Positions 11,719-23,713 are shown, counted from the stretch's first letter. The stretch: DNA of 64,000 bases from Lumbricus terrestris (GCA_949752735.1 OX457038.1:23558655-23622654), one strand, 5' to 3'. Notes: generated from the sequence alone by a model not told the origin. Numbers and translations are program-made.

Positions 11719-12319
11719 TAGGCCCCCAGAAATTTGCAACAATTTTTTTTTAAATGCACACCAAAAATGATAAATTTGCGCGAATTTTGTGCAAGTTAAA
11801 AATGATAAAGTTAGTTATTTTTTCAATGAATCAGTGTACCAAAGTATCCAACAGTGTTTTTTGTCATATAGTCTATAGCCTTAAGGTTCTAGAAATTAGA
11901 CAATCAGACAAAAAATGCAGTGATTAAGTTCCTATAGTCTAGCCATGAGATTAATGTATTTAGACGATTGTAAAGAATTTTAATCTTACAAAATTGACGG
12001 CGCCGAAATCTATGCTCATTACAAATACAACTTCAAGATAGTATTCTATATGCCTATTTTATAATCAAATCACCAAGTTACACAATGTGCTGAATTTATC
12101 TACCTTCCGTCTTCGTGCGCATGCCTGATGCCTATGGGTTAAGTGCATTCGTTGCGTCATAAGCCGAGACTTGATTTTTAAGTAAATCAAAGCCAAATTT
12201 AGATAAATTAGTAAGATTTTGTCAAAAATGGTGCATTGCCAATTTTTGCGCTGTTGCGTGAAGCCTGGAATTTTGCGCAGAATTTGCGCTGCGCAAGACC
12301 GTGAATTTCTGGGGCCCTA
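11719..12319 (+). mobile_element. TIR element, TAGGGCCCCCAGAAATT family, copy A
   Basis: Inverted ends TAGGCCCCCAGAAATTT and AATTTCTGGGGCCCTA, followed inside by gcgc-rich subterminal repeats (ttgcgcgaattt, cagaatttgcgctgcgc). The interior matches copy B at 49026-49901 in the opposite orientation. No clear target duplication is visible at this copy and there is no coding capacity. Confidence 0.75.
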
Positions 12320-12784
12320 CCATGAGGATACTGGACCCAGCAACATTCCTTTAATTTCTGCTGTGAAAAGTTATAAACTCTAATATTTTAGACTCTCAAA
12401 CATGTGAAAAAGCATAATTCATCACCGTCAATACAAAATACTGATTTTATTCATGTACTACCGTATATACTCGACTATAAGTCGAGAAATTTAAGTCTAT
12501 TTCAAAACGTCAAAACAGTCTTAGACTTATACTCGAGAGGCAAAACTGACGGACGATCTTCAGACCAAATATTTAACAATTACGAATATAGACTTACTAC
12601 TTAAACCCTCAGTTGATTTTAGTCATCTTTGTTGTTACATCGGTTTCCAAGTAAAATTACATTTAAACAAATTACTGACTAAATACTAAATACAGACTAA
12701 AACGAAATTTCTTCTCTTATAACAATGTTATTATAATACTTGTACAATACTTCATGCAACAGAAGCGATCTCATATATTATCAC

Positions 12785-13142
12785 TTTGTTATCGCTCGCC
12801 AGAAATAACTCAAATATCAAAGCTTCACATGGTGTTTGAATCGAAGAGTAAGGATGCAAATGAGTACGGCAGCCATCTTTATCTATTATTTTAGCAATAG
12901 CGTGACCCATCTTTCATGTATTATTGCGGGAAATATCAAAACTTTGCATGGTCGAATCGAAGATTAAGCATGCAAATGTGTACGGTAGCCGTCTTTGTCA
13001 ATTTTAGCAACATTTTAATTTAGTGTGGCCCATCTTTCATGTATTATTATGGGAAATGTCAAAACTTTGCAAGGTTGAATCGAAGATTAAGCATGCAAAT
13101 GTGTACGGTAGCCGTCTTTGTCAATTATTTTAGCAACAGCAC
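12785..13142. repeat. three tandem copies of a ~120-bp unit
   Basis: Units starting near 12785, 12906 and 13026 share cccatctttcatgtattatt, gaatcgaagattaagcatgc and gtacggtagccgtctttgtc. They lie inside TIR element copy 1. Confidence 0.85.
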
Positions 13143-13198
<56 letters not shown>

Positions 13199-13210
13199 TC
13201 TCTCTCCCTT
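13143..13210. repeat. (TC)n microsatellite
   Basis: A pure TC run with two CCC interruptions. On the minus strand it is the (GA)n tail at the 3' end of the LINE fragment that follows. Confidence 0.95.
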
Positions 13211-13830
13211 CCATTCTTTCGAGAACATTGGGCAACAAGATTTCTCCATTCCGTGCGGTTTCCTTTACTTCTTTCCAATCGATTCCCATTGCTGCTAGGT
13301 CCTACTTATATGTGTTCCTCCAGGTCTTCTTTGGGTGGCCTCTGCTTCTCCTTTCTCCATCAGGTATCCACGTTAATGTCCAGCCATTTTCCTTCTCCTT
13401 GTCTCGACTGTTATCTCCAGATCCTCCGACCCTGCCATCTTTAGGACCTCCTTGTTGCTGATGTGGTCCTTCCAAGATATAGGCCTACCCAAGATGGTTC
13501 GAAGACATCTTCTATGGAAGACATTCAGTCTCTGCGAAACCTTCTTGGTGCGTTTCCATGTTTTGCATGCGTAGATTGCTGTTGGGATCACAATTGAGCT
13601 GTACAAGCGTAACTTTATGTCTCTGCCAATCGTGCCTGACTTCCATACTGGATTCATTTTCTGGAAAACCGATGCAGCCTTTCCAATTCTGGTTCTTGTC
13701 TCCATCTCTACGTTGCCGTCTCTGGAGGTGCAACTTCCCAAGTATTGAAAATTTTCAACATACTCTATGTGTTGGTTTATCACTACAGGTGGGTACTCCT
13801 TCTGTCCGATTTTCATTGCTTTTGTTTTGA
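13205..13830 (-). pseudogene. LINE RT 3' fragment
   Basis: The minus frame reads IEYVENFQYLGSCTSRDGNV, KLRLYSSIVIPTAIYACKTW and FHRRCLRTILGRPISWKDHI, ending ETRRRKMAGH. Reading on past 13373 in another frame gives GERRSRGHPKKTWRN and a stop. This is the region after the catalytic RT core of a LINE, 5'-truncated and frameshifted, with a GA tail. Confidence 0.8.
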
Positions 13831-13854
13831 AAATCGGACTGAAGGAGTACCCAT
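13792..13854. repeat. 63-bp imperfect hairpin
   Basis: The left arm GGGTACTCCTTCtGTCCGAT (13792 on) pairs with the arm ending at 13854 with a single mismatch. The loop is about 11 nt. It marks the upstream edge of the LINE fragment, so an inverted duplication at the junction is likely. Confidence 0.75.
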
Positions 13855-13859
13855 GGCTT

Positions 13860-14152
13860 GGCCTATTTTCATGTATATTACGGCATTTAGCGTTTTTGGG
13901 ACATTTATATCCTCTACAGCTTTCACAGCATGGCCGCCGTATGTCTTATGCGCAAGTATCGACAACGAACATTCGTGTTTTCCAAGTGCTTCTCTGTAGA
14001 CCCTTAGCATTGGACCATACAAATTATATCACAGTATTCTAAAATCAGCCGTTATATCCCGCTTAGGCATATTTTCAGCACCTACGGTGTCCCATTGTAC
14101 GTCTGCAAGTGGAGTAATAAAGGCCTTACTTACTTACTCAAATATCAAATCT
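13860..14152. other. unassigned sequence with TTAC tail
   Basis: A minus-strand open frame of about 69 codons has no recognised motif. The segment ends in aataaaggccttacttacttact, resembling the 3' tail of another repeat at about 27290-27320. Confidence 0.35.
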
Positions 14153-14658
14153 ATGCATGGTACTAGAAGCTGGAAGTGGTGAACGGAAGTCATCTATATG
14201 TGATTTACTCCGGCATCTGCAGGCGCATGTCGCACGATACGTTTTCGAGATATCGGCGAAAAATGACCGACTGGGTCAAAATTGAGCGTTTTGACTTTGA
14301 ATCAGATTCGAGTAATATAATCATTATTTTATCAAAAAACCTCTTTGGATGACCAAATTTTGCGTTTTAATCTGCGTAAATCACGTTATTGTAGAAGGTA
14401 CCGAAACGAAATAAACGAAAACATCCATTTTTAATGCAAATAGATCGCCTTCTACTGTAGCCATGTCGCGACTAGGTGCGGCTTGTCGTATACCTCTGGA
14501 AAGCTTAGCATGTCTATTTTTAGATTTATCAATGTACTGACCTTGTTTTTCAAACACCAAGCAATGATCGGAGAATTCCCAAGAGGCCCGATAGACCGAT
14601 TAGCATAAACAATTATTTAAATGTCCCTAGTAACCTGTCACGTGATCAAAATTCCATA

Positions 14659-14747
14659 GTGTGATTGGACAGTACTTAGGTCGGGCCAGGTCAGGCACGA
14701 ACTGCGCATGCCTGACTTGGCCCGACCCAAATACTGTCCAATCACAC
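14659..14747. repeat. long inverted repeat (about 39-bp arms)
   Basis: gtgtgattggacagta at 14659 pairs with tactgtccaatcacac ending at 14747. The inner arms pair gtcgggccaggtcaggca with tgcctgacttggcccgac. The loop is about 10 nt and mismatches are few. Confidence 0.85.
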
Positions 14748-15484
14748 TCGATATGATGCCTATAGATGTTTTGATTTCCACTTCACAGTCCTCTTCGAGA
14801 AAATTACTTTTCAAAGGTAAAATAATCTCAATTTCGGAAGAGAATAGGACCCCGACGCATTGATGTCGAAATTATCATCGGCGTGTTTTGCGGACGAATT
14901 AGAAGTGAGCCGATGGTATTATTTTCTGCAGTTCCGAATGGTTTCGATTAGGCCCACCATAGCGATTAATTTTCGAGGGATGAAAATGATTCAGACGAGT
15001 TTGTATCATTGCACTAGCCTATTACAAAACTTGAAGCAGCAAAGTGGAAAGGTTATTAAATTAGCACCAGACAAGAACAAGGTAAATCGACGATGTCGCA
15101 TTATACATTAGGCTATTTAAGAAAAAAATTAGTGCAGAAAGTCTTCAGTGCAAGAGTTGCAGATTCATGGAAAAGCTTGAATAGCAGTAGACCTACTATA
15201 GTGTCTCAGTGCATGGACAGTGTCGTGATTTTTATGTGAAAGTTATGGAAATTGGCTATTAAGCGTTTCAGGTGAATTAGATGTGGTTCTAACATGAACT
15301 GTCGGTCTTCTAAGCCACTCTTCAAGAAATTTGCTGAGGTCAATTATAGTAGGCTACATGTCGCCTCGTTCTATAAAAGGCACATTAAACAATTTTCCAT
15401 CAAAACTCAACGTTCAGTATGGAGCAAATGCAAAGCATTTTTCATTTGTGTCTTGCTTTGAATCTTTAGTGCAAACATGAGTTT

Positions 15485-15830
15485 ATTTGCTGAATGTAAA
15501 TGTAATAATGACTGGTAAAACTGAAAAAAACATTGCAGATTGAAAGTTTGAGGTTTGAAATGTGCATTCTTCGGATTTATTATTTCAACAGGTTTTAGCC
15601 TAATAATTCACACTAAAAATAACACATCATCAGATGCATTTAAGCAAATGCAATGAATTTTTATTTGCTGAACGTAAGTGTGATACTGAATGGTAAAACT
15701 GAAACAACATTGCAGAATGAAAGTTTGAGGTTTGAAATTTGCATTCTTTGGAATTATTATTTCTACGGGTTTTAATAATTCACACTAAAAATATCATATC
15801 ATCGGATATATTTAAGTAAATGCAATGAAA
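15485..15830. repeat. tandem duplication, ~173-bp unit
   Basis: Two units share tttatttgctgaa, ggtaaaactgaaa, attgcaga-tgaaagtttgag, gcattct and ttcacactaaaaata. Divergence is roughly 10-15 percent by eye. Confidence 0.85.
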
Positions 15831-16719
15831 TTTGCAGCAAGCATTGGGCATGGCATGGACATTGTGCATTCCAAATTTTATGGCAATATCTCTATTATTA
15901 CTATACGTTGTCAAGGACTTTCCTATGTAAACTTTAATTGCGTTTTCTCGATTTAAGTATTTTCATAACATAATACTTCAAATGAATATATCTCAAGTTC
16001 TACTGAAGATATCTGAATAATTTTTGCATTGAAAGAAACGTGATTTCATGCTGCAAAATAAAATGAAATAATCTCATTTTTGAAAATATTCGACATGAGC
16101 CTGGTTTTGCTGGAGCACCTCACATATGTACACACATCTTGATTGATTATATTATAAATGATTTCCAAACATAATTTTACATCATTTGCATATTTATAAG
16201 TTTCTTTAATTATTAGAAATAATATTGTTAAATGTCACTTGTTTTGATTTTATGCATTTGACGTATACGAGCCGTTGATTTTGGACGCTATTTTTTCCTA
16301 AAAACTACACTTCGACTTATACTTGAATCGACTTACAGTCAAGTATATACAGTACGTATTTTTGATACAATATCGGGGCTTTTTTAGGCCTATGTCGGAA
16401 GGTTCTAACCAATTCACAGCATAACTTGTCTTTCCGTCATCCGTTTCCACCGGTTTTTGTGAGCAATAGTTGCTGCCATGAATGACGCAATATCGGGTGA
16501 CCAGAACGATTTCGAAATAGTAGAAACATCTTTTAAATAGTAGAAACATCTTTCATATTTATATAACTAGTTATAAAAAAAGTTTTATATGTCCGTCCAC
16601 GTCTAATGTACGTGGCATGTCACGAACATCTTGACCGTAAATGTTCTAATTCCTAATTTTTGCTGTTTCTCATTACAGGTTTGGGCAAGTTTTACAGTTA
16701 TATTGATATATTCCATACC

Positions 16720-16945
16720 GTTTGTTTGCATGTGTACTTGTTATAGCGCCCCTTCAAGCTCTCTACTCAGAGGCGCTCTCAGCTACAGCGTGGACACTGC
16801 ATAAGAATTTTCACGCTGAAGCGCTGAGCAATTGCGAGTAAAGGACTTGCCCAAGGTCCCTACGCAGTGACTTGAGGTGAATTCAAACCTGCAACCTCTG
16901 ACTGCAAGGCAATGAACTTACTCACTAAACCACCGCACCCCACAA
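16720..16945 (-). mobile_element. tRNA-derived SINE, copy 2
   Basis: Minus strand. B box degenerate (ggtttgaattc), central GACCTTGGGCAAGTCCTT, 3' hairpin gagcgcctctgagtag...gaaggggcgctata, TTTG-type tail. Complete at both ends. Confidence 0.9.
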
Positions 16946-17177
16946 AGTTCATACATTGTTTGTTTACTTTCTTGTGTTTCGGCAATAATAAACTATGAAA
17001 AACGATGCCGAGATACGCAATGCACTATTATTTTCACTATTCTTGCAGGACAGTCACAAAAACACAAATGTACTGTATAATTATATGTGGGAAAATACTA
17101 GATTTCTATAGATATATACATCAAAATTCGATCATCCACTAGAAGTGGGCACCGTGTGATTGTTGATTACATAAAAG

Positions 17178-17817
17178 CTGGTGTCACGATCAGTGGCGTA
17201 GCCAGGAATTTATGATTTGGAGTTTTATAGGCTGGCCGGATGCCCTTCCTGACGCAAACCCAACAGTATTACAGTAAATAAAATGGGAATAAAGCAACAA
17301 AGGGAATAAAGCAAGATAAACAATTGTTACTACAAGCAATTGTTTTGTTTTTTCTTATTTAAGTGGATAAATAACCTTTAAAAAAACGTTTTTCCTAAGC
17401 CAATGGGGGGTTTTAACCCCCGAAACTCCCCTTTGCTACGCCACTGGTCACGATATAAAGTCTCCCCCTGATACAAAGTCTCCCCAAAATAGAGTCTCCC
17501 CAGGCTGAAACTTTGTATTGGAAGAAATTTCTGATGTAAGAGTATATATATTTTCTTGTTAAATAATTTAGCAACGTAAACTAATAGTTTAGTCTGCTCA
17601 TCTATAAATTTTATGCGACAGTAGCCATTTCATGCTGAACGGGGGGGAGACTTTATTTCGTGGACGGAGGAAATATTCTCTGCCTCGGATACTTTATTTC
17701 AGAATTCTCCGGAGGTGAATTTATTCAGAAGCAGATTCACCGGAGGGGAGTGAGAATCCGTTTCAAAATAGTCTCCAGGGGGCACACTTTTGGGGGAGAC
17801 ACTGTCTCATGACACCG
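17178..17817. mobile_element. TIR element with GGTGTCAYGA / GTCTCCCC ends
   Basis: The left end ctggtgtcacgata..agtctccccc and the right end gggggagacactgtctcatgacaccggt are imperfect inverted repeats. TCTCCCC is repeated three times near the left end. A 256-bp hAT is inserted in the left end. Target duplication not resolved; no coding capacity. Confidence 0.6.
17191..17446. mobile_element. 256-bp hAT MITE, CAGTGGCGTAGC family, copy 1
   Basis: Termini CAGTGGCGTAGCCAGG and CTACGCCACTG with a perfect 8-bp target duplication gtcacgat (17183-17190 and 17447-17454). The body closely matches the 257-bp copy at 63564-63820, including acccaacagtattacagtaa and acaagcaattgttttgttt. Confidence 0.92.
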
Positions 17818-18088
17818 GTTTACATGCCTGCTGAAAATTGATGGTAGATGGTCAGGTTTTCCGGCGTTTTGGGTACATATGTCTATGTGGGAGGCCGGTT
17901 TACCTGGGCTAAAAGTTGCGTGCAGGTTAACCAGCCTGGTGGGTTCAAAGGGTTAAGTATGGGTGTATAAGTGTGAAAAATAATTTTTTAGCATATGAAG
18001 TGGAACAAGATAAGCTATTCTACGAATTATGCCTATATTTTTGGAGAATTTTTATGCTTAATACTAATAGTACGGACGATGAACAGTA

Positions 18089-19118
18089 CCGTATATACTC
18101 GCGTATAAGTCGAAAAATTTAGGACTATTTCAGAACGCCAAAAACCGTCTTCGACTTATACGCGAGGCGCAAAACCGACAGTCGATTTTCGGACCGAATA
18201 TTCGACACGAAAATGGACTTACGTACATCTTAAACCCTCAGTCTTTGTTGCATCGTTTTCCAATGAAAATTACATTTCAACGAATTACTCACTAAATACA
18301 GTTTAAAACGAAATATTCTTCTCTTATAACAATGTAATTATAATTATGACTGTACAATATAATTATATCATGCACCGAAAGTTATCTTTATTATCGCTTG
18401 TTGAAACCGCCAAAATAGAACTTTGGAAATCGCGGCAGTCATCTATATCAAGGGACAACCGCACCGAGCGCAGTAAGAAGGACAATCGCACCGAGCGCAG
18501 TAAGATTTTGTACGAGATGATATATATTCTTTGACGCACGCCGTACGCCATAAGGTAGCGCTGCCGCCAGAGTGCTTTTTCAGTTGGCGCTGACATACTT
18601 GCTAAATTTATAATAGAAACCGGAAGCAGTTGACGGAAGTCATCATCACTGTTAATATTATAAACAATTCCAAACATAATTTTGATAGAATTTGCGTGTT
18701 TTTTTAGTTCTTTAATCATTACAAATGATATTGTTAAATGTCACTTGTTTTGATTTTATGCATTCCACTTATACGCGAGCCGTCGATTTTGGACGTCATT
18801 TTTTTCGAAAAACTACACTTCGACTTATTGTATTGTATAAAAACATTTATAAAGCGCCTCTACTAGGGTGAACCGTTCAGAGGCGCTCCCAGTGCGCAAG
18901 GCCACGAGAGAAAAAATAGGTTTTAAGAAAAGAAAATGAGGAGGGATTACCTGTCAGAAGTTGAGATCGAGTAGAAGGAGAGAGCGTATTCCAAAGAGAG
19001 GGGCCAATTGATGTAAAGGAACGGGACTGAGCCATAACCGTTCTAGTAGGAGGTACTAGAAGTTCAAATTTATGCATTCGACTTATACGCGGATCGACTT
19101 ATATGCGAGTATATACGG
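18089..19118. mobile_element. TIR element with TA duplication, copy 2
   Basis: Ends CCGTATATACTCGCGTATAA and TTATATGCGAGTATATACGG, each flanked by TA (18087-18088 and 19119-19120). Shares end sequences with copies 1 and 3. A tandem duplication (gcaccgagcgcagtaag twice) lies at about 18455-18508. A LINE tail is inserted near the right end. Confidence 0.8.
18828..19076 (-). mobile_element. LINE 3' fragment inserted in TIR copy 2
   Basis: Minus frame SRSFTSIGPSLWNTLSPSTR is a CR1/L2-type C-terminus. The 3' tail forms a perfect 8-bp stem GCGCCTCT/AGAGGCGC (18854-18861 with 18879-18886). A 9-bp duplication ttcgactta (18819-18827 and 19077-19085) marks the insertion. Confidence 0.85.
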
Positions 19119-19221
19119 TAAGTGAATCCAATGATGCATTCACTGCTCTGGTTAATTGTGAAATCAGATTGCATTGTAAGATTGTAAATTACTGAGTAAC
19201 ACCTTGTAAAATAGAACATTG

Positions 19222-19405
19222 TGCACATGTTATAGCGACCCTTCAAGACTTCTCATAAGTGCTCCTTACTAAAGCACAGACACTGAATCAAAGTTTCACG
19301 TTGAAGCGCATGAGCAATTGCGAGCGAAAGACTTGCTCAAGGTCCCTACAAGGCGACCTGAGGTGAATTCGAACCTGCAACCCTATGGCTGCAATGCAAC
19401 GAACA
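19222..19405 (-). mobile_element. tRNA-derived SINE, copy 3 (head missing)
   Basis: Tail, central block (GACCTTGAGCAAGTCTTT) and B box are present, but the A-box head is replaced at 19405 by TIR-element sequence. The tail is diverged. Confidence 0.8.
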
Positions 19406-19494
19406 TTTATGCATTCGACTTCTATTCGAGCCATCGATTTTGGACACTATTTAAACAAAAAATACTTCGACTTATACTAGAATCAACCTATAGT
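19406..19494. mobile_element. TIR element copy 3, right-end part 1
   Basis: tttatgcattcgacttctattcgag...cttcgacttatactagaatc matches the right ends of copies 1 and 2. The left end is missing. The terminus continues at 21729-21749 after a hAT insertion and finishes TATATACGG-TA. Confidence 0.75.
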
Positions 19495-21728
19495 CAGGGC
19501 CGTAAATCCCGGGGAGGGAAGGGAGGGAATTCCCTTCCCACTCTTAGACCTGGGGAGGGAATGTGAAGGAATTCCCTCCCCACAATTTGTCTCAGCTGCG
19601 TCACAAATGCTAGAGTGGGTAAGCTGTAAACGACGGCACATTGCTCGAAACGTGGATATTTGAAGATTTGCTCTGTGATCAAAAGTTGCACAGATAAAAG
19701 AGGTGTAAATGTGTTCATTGATCAATAGAATCTCTTCTTTATTAATACAAAGAGAGAGGAATTTATGACTTGACACACCCAATATAGGCTATCATCCTGA
19801 AAGGCTGCAGGGTGGAAGACAGCTAATCATACACACGCACACACAATAGCATACATACCTGTACTCAAAATGGACAATCTCCTAAGCACCTTTGTCACTT
19901 GGTGCACAAACCCTCTCTGCAGTACCTTCTCACCCTCTCCGGTCTGCTTATCGAGTTGATCTCCTAGTTCCTCGGGCAAGGACTTACATAGCCCAACACC
20001 AGCTTTTGCCATTGTAGACCCTTTTATGTGAAATTAGACCCTTCTAGGTTGAATAACCTACCTCTCTTTATCTATCACTTTTAAGATCTAATGGACAAGA
20101 TCAGAGAAGAAGACTCACCTGGTTCGTGCACGTGACACGAATGGAAAACAAAAGGCTACCGACCGCAGCTCTGCACGAGCATGTGGAGGGAAAGAGAAGC
20201 CAGGAAAGACAATCAAAGACCTGGATGGATAATATAAAAGTAGATCTAGCAGCACAGAACATGGATTTGAGAGATGCGGTGGATAAAATCAGAAACCGAG
20301 CAAGCTGGAGACGGCATATTGAGGCCTCATCGTTGGCGTAGGACATGCGCCTGACGGAAGAAAGATCAAGAAGAAGATTAAGGTCTAATTAGAGGGTGAC
20401 ATCTTCAACCAGTCACTGCTTCAGGTCTTTCTTATTCCCTCGGGGCTTTCACGCTTAGAGTGCCTCTGAATAGCTATATAGTACTGTAAGAGGTGCTTTG
20501 TAAATTGGCACATAAGTTTGCATACGTGCATTGACGTTTAATGCATGCATACATAACATGTAGGCTATACACAAAGTACATAGGCTAGTCATATTGGAAG
20601 CATGGGCTCTCAGATTTGAAAGGAGAAATACTGATAGACCTATCACATCATCTCAAGACCACGTTATACCGCATATTCGACTGAAGGCCTACAGAGGATT
20701 ACAAATAAATTTAAACAAATAAAATTCGTGAATAGAGTGCGGTGCGTTAGGCCTAAATGATTTAAGAAGTCCCATCTCCTTCGTTTTTCCAAATGACTTA
20801 TGGATGGTGTGCTGGTAAGTGCTTTGAAAATAGTGCAAAATGCAAATGTGCACTCCATTCCCTATCAAGAACAGCTTTTCACATACACAAGCAATTAGGT
20901 CTAGACATTGCCTAAATCTGTGCACCAGAAAAGTGACTAACAGCACTGTATAATAGCATTATGATCAGATTTCTTCTAAGTATAAGGAATCTGTTTTGGT
21001 TGCAGTTTGTATTTGTAATTGCAATCACAATCTCCAGAGTAGGCTACTTCAGCGTCAACAGAAGCTGCAGGCATAGGTAGCGAGAGCCAGCCTATTTTGT
21101 GGATTTCAGTCAAAATAAATTCAGCTATTAAAACAATCGATATATGCAAGGGATGGCAAAAACAACAAAATGATATGGTAAAGTATTTGTTGTGGATTAT
21201 ATAAGCCTGCAAGTAGGAAGTTATGTATAATTAAATTAAAATTAGTTTTCACCTTAGACCTATAATTGACTGAGATTCACTCAACGTCCAGACATGTTTT
21301 AACCACTTGTCAACTCATTGTAGTAGAATATAACCGATTAACTGTGTTGTTGTTTAACTTGATCATTAAAATTTGACACTGAATACAGAAGCGGGTAACA
21401 GGCTAACAACTCGGTTTACAGCACAAATGAGTTGCTAAAGATGGATGTATACGCAGATGGAGAAGTTAAAATGAAGAGAAATATAAGCCACTAAATAGGC
21501 CTAATGCTTCAACTCTTTCGGTTGGCAAGAGAACCTCTAGTGAATATAGTCATGTTGTTCGCTGTAGTTTGAACATATTATAGGCTATGTGCAGTAGGTC
21601 TATAGTGCGAACCGACAATAATTTTTAACACTAACTTTGGGTGGGCTTCTTAAGGGAGGTATACTATACGCACAATTCCGAAGGGACAATTTTCCCTCCC
21701 CACATTTAGTTACAGATTTACGGCCCTG
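19495..21728. mobile_element. 2.2-kb hAT, CAGGGCCGTAAATC ends
   Basis: Perfect 14-bp ends CAGGGCCGTAAATC / GATTTACGGCCCTG, with a perfect 8-bp target duplication cctatagt (19487-19494 and 21729-21736). No transposase frame is visible. It carries captured or later-inserted LINE pieces. It splits the right end of TIR element copy 3, so it is younger than that copy. Confidence 0.92.
20095..20385 (+). pseudogene. LINE 3' terminal fragment inside hAT
   Basis: The frame HVTRMENKRLPTAALHEHVE then QERQSKTWMDNIKVDLAAQN is the C-terminal tail of a widespread LINE group, ending in a stop at about 20339 and an AAGAAGA-rich tail. A second, unrelated LINE tail (gtgcctctgaatagc...agaggtgctttgtaaatt) lies at about 20458-20510. 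Confidence 0.8.
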
Positions 21729-21749
21729 CCTATAGTCGATTATATACGG
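21729..21749. mobile_element. TIR element copy 3, right-end part 2
   Basis: Terminal piece ending TATATACGG followed by TA; the partner half is at 19406-19494. Confidence 0.75.
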
Positions 21750-22104
21750 TATTCAATATTACTTTTAACATGTTAACCTCAACACCAACTTGAAACTTCT
21801 TGGGTTCATTGTACTATTTTCCTTGCAAACAGAAACGACAAGTTGCATCTATGTTTCCAGGCCAAAATAACATTTTAAAGTTTATACTTATGTAAAGGCA
21901 TAAACATGTAAAACACCAGATGACAAAGAATAAAAATGCTGACATAGTCGACTACAATGTCATCTATTGTCCAAAGGCAAAGTTTGCTTCAGCTCTTAGT
22001 GCATTTTTCCTACAAGAAAATTACATATTTCTAAATATGTTCAAATTTTAAACTTTTATGTTTCTAGCATCCAGCAAATTAAAAAAAAATCCACAAATTT
22101 AACA

Positions 22105-22250
22105 CCGCGACACTTAATACCACGACATGCAATACCAGACAGTTAATCTTTGCGACAATTAATCCCGCGACAGTTAATCCCACCAAATATTAGTACTACT
22201 GACACATAATCGCATGACATTTGGTACCGCGACACATAAAAGCAATTGAA
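22105..22250. repeat. degenerate short tandem repeat, core CCGCGACA-TTAAT
   Basis: At least eight spaced units of about 14-20 bp, such as caccgcgacacttaatacca, gcgacaattaatcccgcgac, agttaatccc and accgcgacacataa. Confidence 0.7.
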
Positions 22251-22347
22251 CAGCAATATTAACTATTATTGATTAAAAGAGATCCCTACACACATCACGA
22301 GTGAAATAGATGTGACATTGCACGAAGGAACCAACTTTTTAGCTAGC

Positions 22348-22386
22348 GCATAATCAACATTCCCTGGTGGAGAATGTTGATTATGC
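22348..22386. repeat. perfect 15-bp-arm hairpin
   Basis: GCATAATCAACATTC and its exact complement are separated by 9 nt. Confidence 0.9.
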
Positions 22387-23713
22387 GATTACGTGAGGAT
22401 CTCATGTTGTCAGACGAGCTTGCAGTTCAACTGACCTGATTTGTTACATCGCCAAACCATTGTTTAATTGTCATTGTCATCACGACAGTGTTTTCCTAAT
22501 TACGATGCAACAGTTTGTCTACATTTGTTACTTCAACAGAAATTCATCTCCTTGTCACTGAAACTTTTGTCTGATTAAACTTTGCATAGACGGTTTAAAA
22601 CCCTTTATGATGATCGTACATGTATGTCTCTCTTCATTATCACACTTGGCATCGAAAACATCCCTCATTGATGGTCATTATATGACAGGTCTTAGTAGTG
22701 GCTGATCACCACCATTAGGGGACATCCATATAATATGTGCACAAAAAACCGTATCTTAGACCCCTCCCCCGTACGCACCTGCAATTTTGTTGACTCCCCA
22801 TGCGTACGTACAAACAAGCTTCTCTACCCATCTACACCTTACAAAGGCAATTTAGCTAGAGTCATCTATGAAACATGTATTTTACCATAGGTTACTATTT
22901 ATTTTGTTGAACATCATACGTGACCGTGCCTGAGATAACCCGGCCAAAGTCGCTAATATTGAAACCGAGTAAATCGAGCGGAAAGGTCAATAAGGGGTAA
23001 ATCGGTCCAAAAAAGTTTTTTTTGATAATATTAATCATTTATATTTCAACTACTAAATTCAAAAGTTACATGACGAACAGAACAAATATTTTAATTTTAA
23101 TTTTTTGTGCGTCGGGTGTCTTAATTATATCTCTGTTTTGGCCGAGTCAAGCGGGCGTTTATTTAAAATTCGCCAACGATATTGTTTTGAGAGCTGATTA
23201 ATTAATTATTCATGTCCTGAACTACTTTTTTCCGCTGGATCGATCTGTGCCCTAAGCAAGTGCATATGGATACAGCCTAATTTACTATGAATTAAAATGT
23301 GAACAGGTCATCAATCATGCGTCGCGACTTTGGCCGGGTGTCCCTTTATGGCTAATTCTGATCAGTAAGCTTTGCTTTAATGGCAGCGGATTTAGTTTTA
23401 CAATGTGCAGAATTCTTTTCTCAACCCAACTGTGCACAAAATAAGCAGTTTAAATGCTTTAATAATTAGCAATAAATAAATTTTGGAGAGCCCTATCATT
23501 GACTGAGCCCGTGACCCTTAGCGCCACCTGACGAATACGAAATTACTATGATATAGCATGGCCGAAGTCTTGTAAACAAACCTAATCGCGCGATGTTTAA
23601 AATGATTTTACAGCTTACTTGAATGTAAATTTACGAGAACATCAATTCCTATATGTTACAAATGTCTACTTGAGCAAAAGTGATGAGAAAAGTGACGATT
23701 CAAGTGATTTTAA

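Larger units (their letters stand above)
14153..16290. other. non-coding interior of TIR element copy 1
   Basis: No gene seen. It contains the 14659-14747 hairpin and the tandem duplication at 15485-15830, listed separately. Confidence 0.5.
12461..16352. mobile_element. TIR element with TA duplication, copy 1 (3.9 kb)
   Basis: Ends CCGTATATACTCGACTATAA and its degenerate complement near 16320-16352, each flanked by TA (12459-12460 and 16353-16354). The left-end text matches copy 2 at 18089 and the right-end text matches copies 2 and 3. The interior has no transposase. It holds a tandem triplication, a (TC)n run, a LINE insertion and a duplicated segment. TA duplication suggests Tc1/mariner-like mobilisation, but the superfamily is uncertain. 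Confidence 0.7.
21752..23709. other. intronic sequence, no gene seen
   Basis: It contains the degenerate CGCGACA/TTAAT repeats (22105-22250) and a hairpin (22348-22386), listed separately. Nothing else was recognised. Confidence 0.5.

Noticed and set aside
13039..13461. Ser/Leu-rich frames over the TC run
   Set aside because: Microsatellite translation plus the antisense of a LINE fragment.
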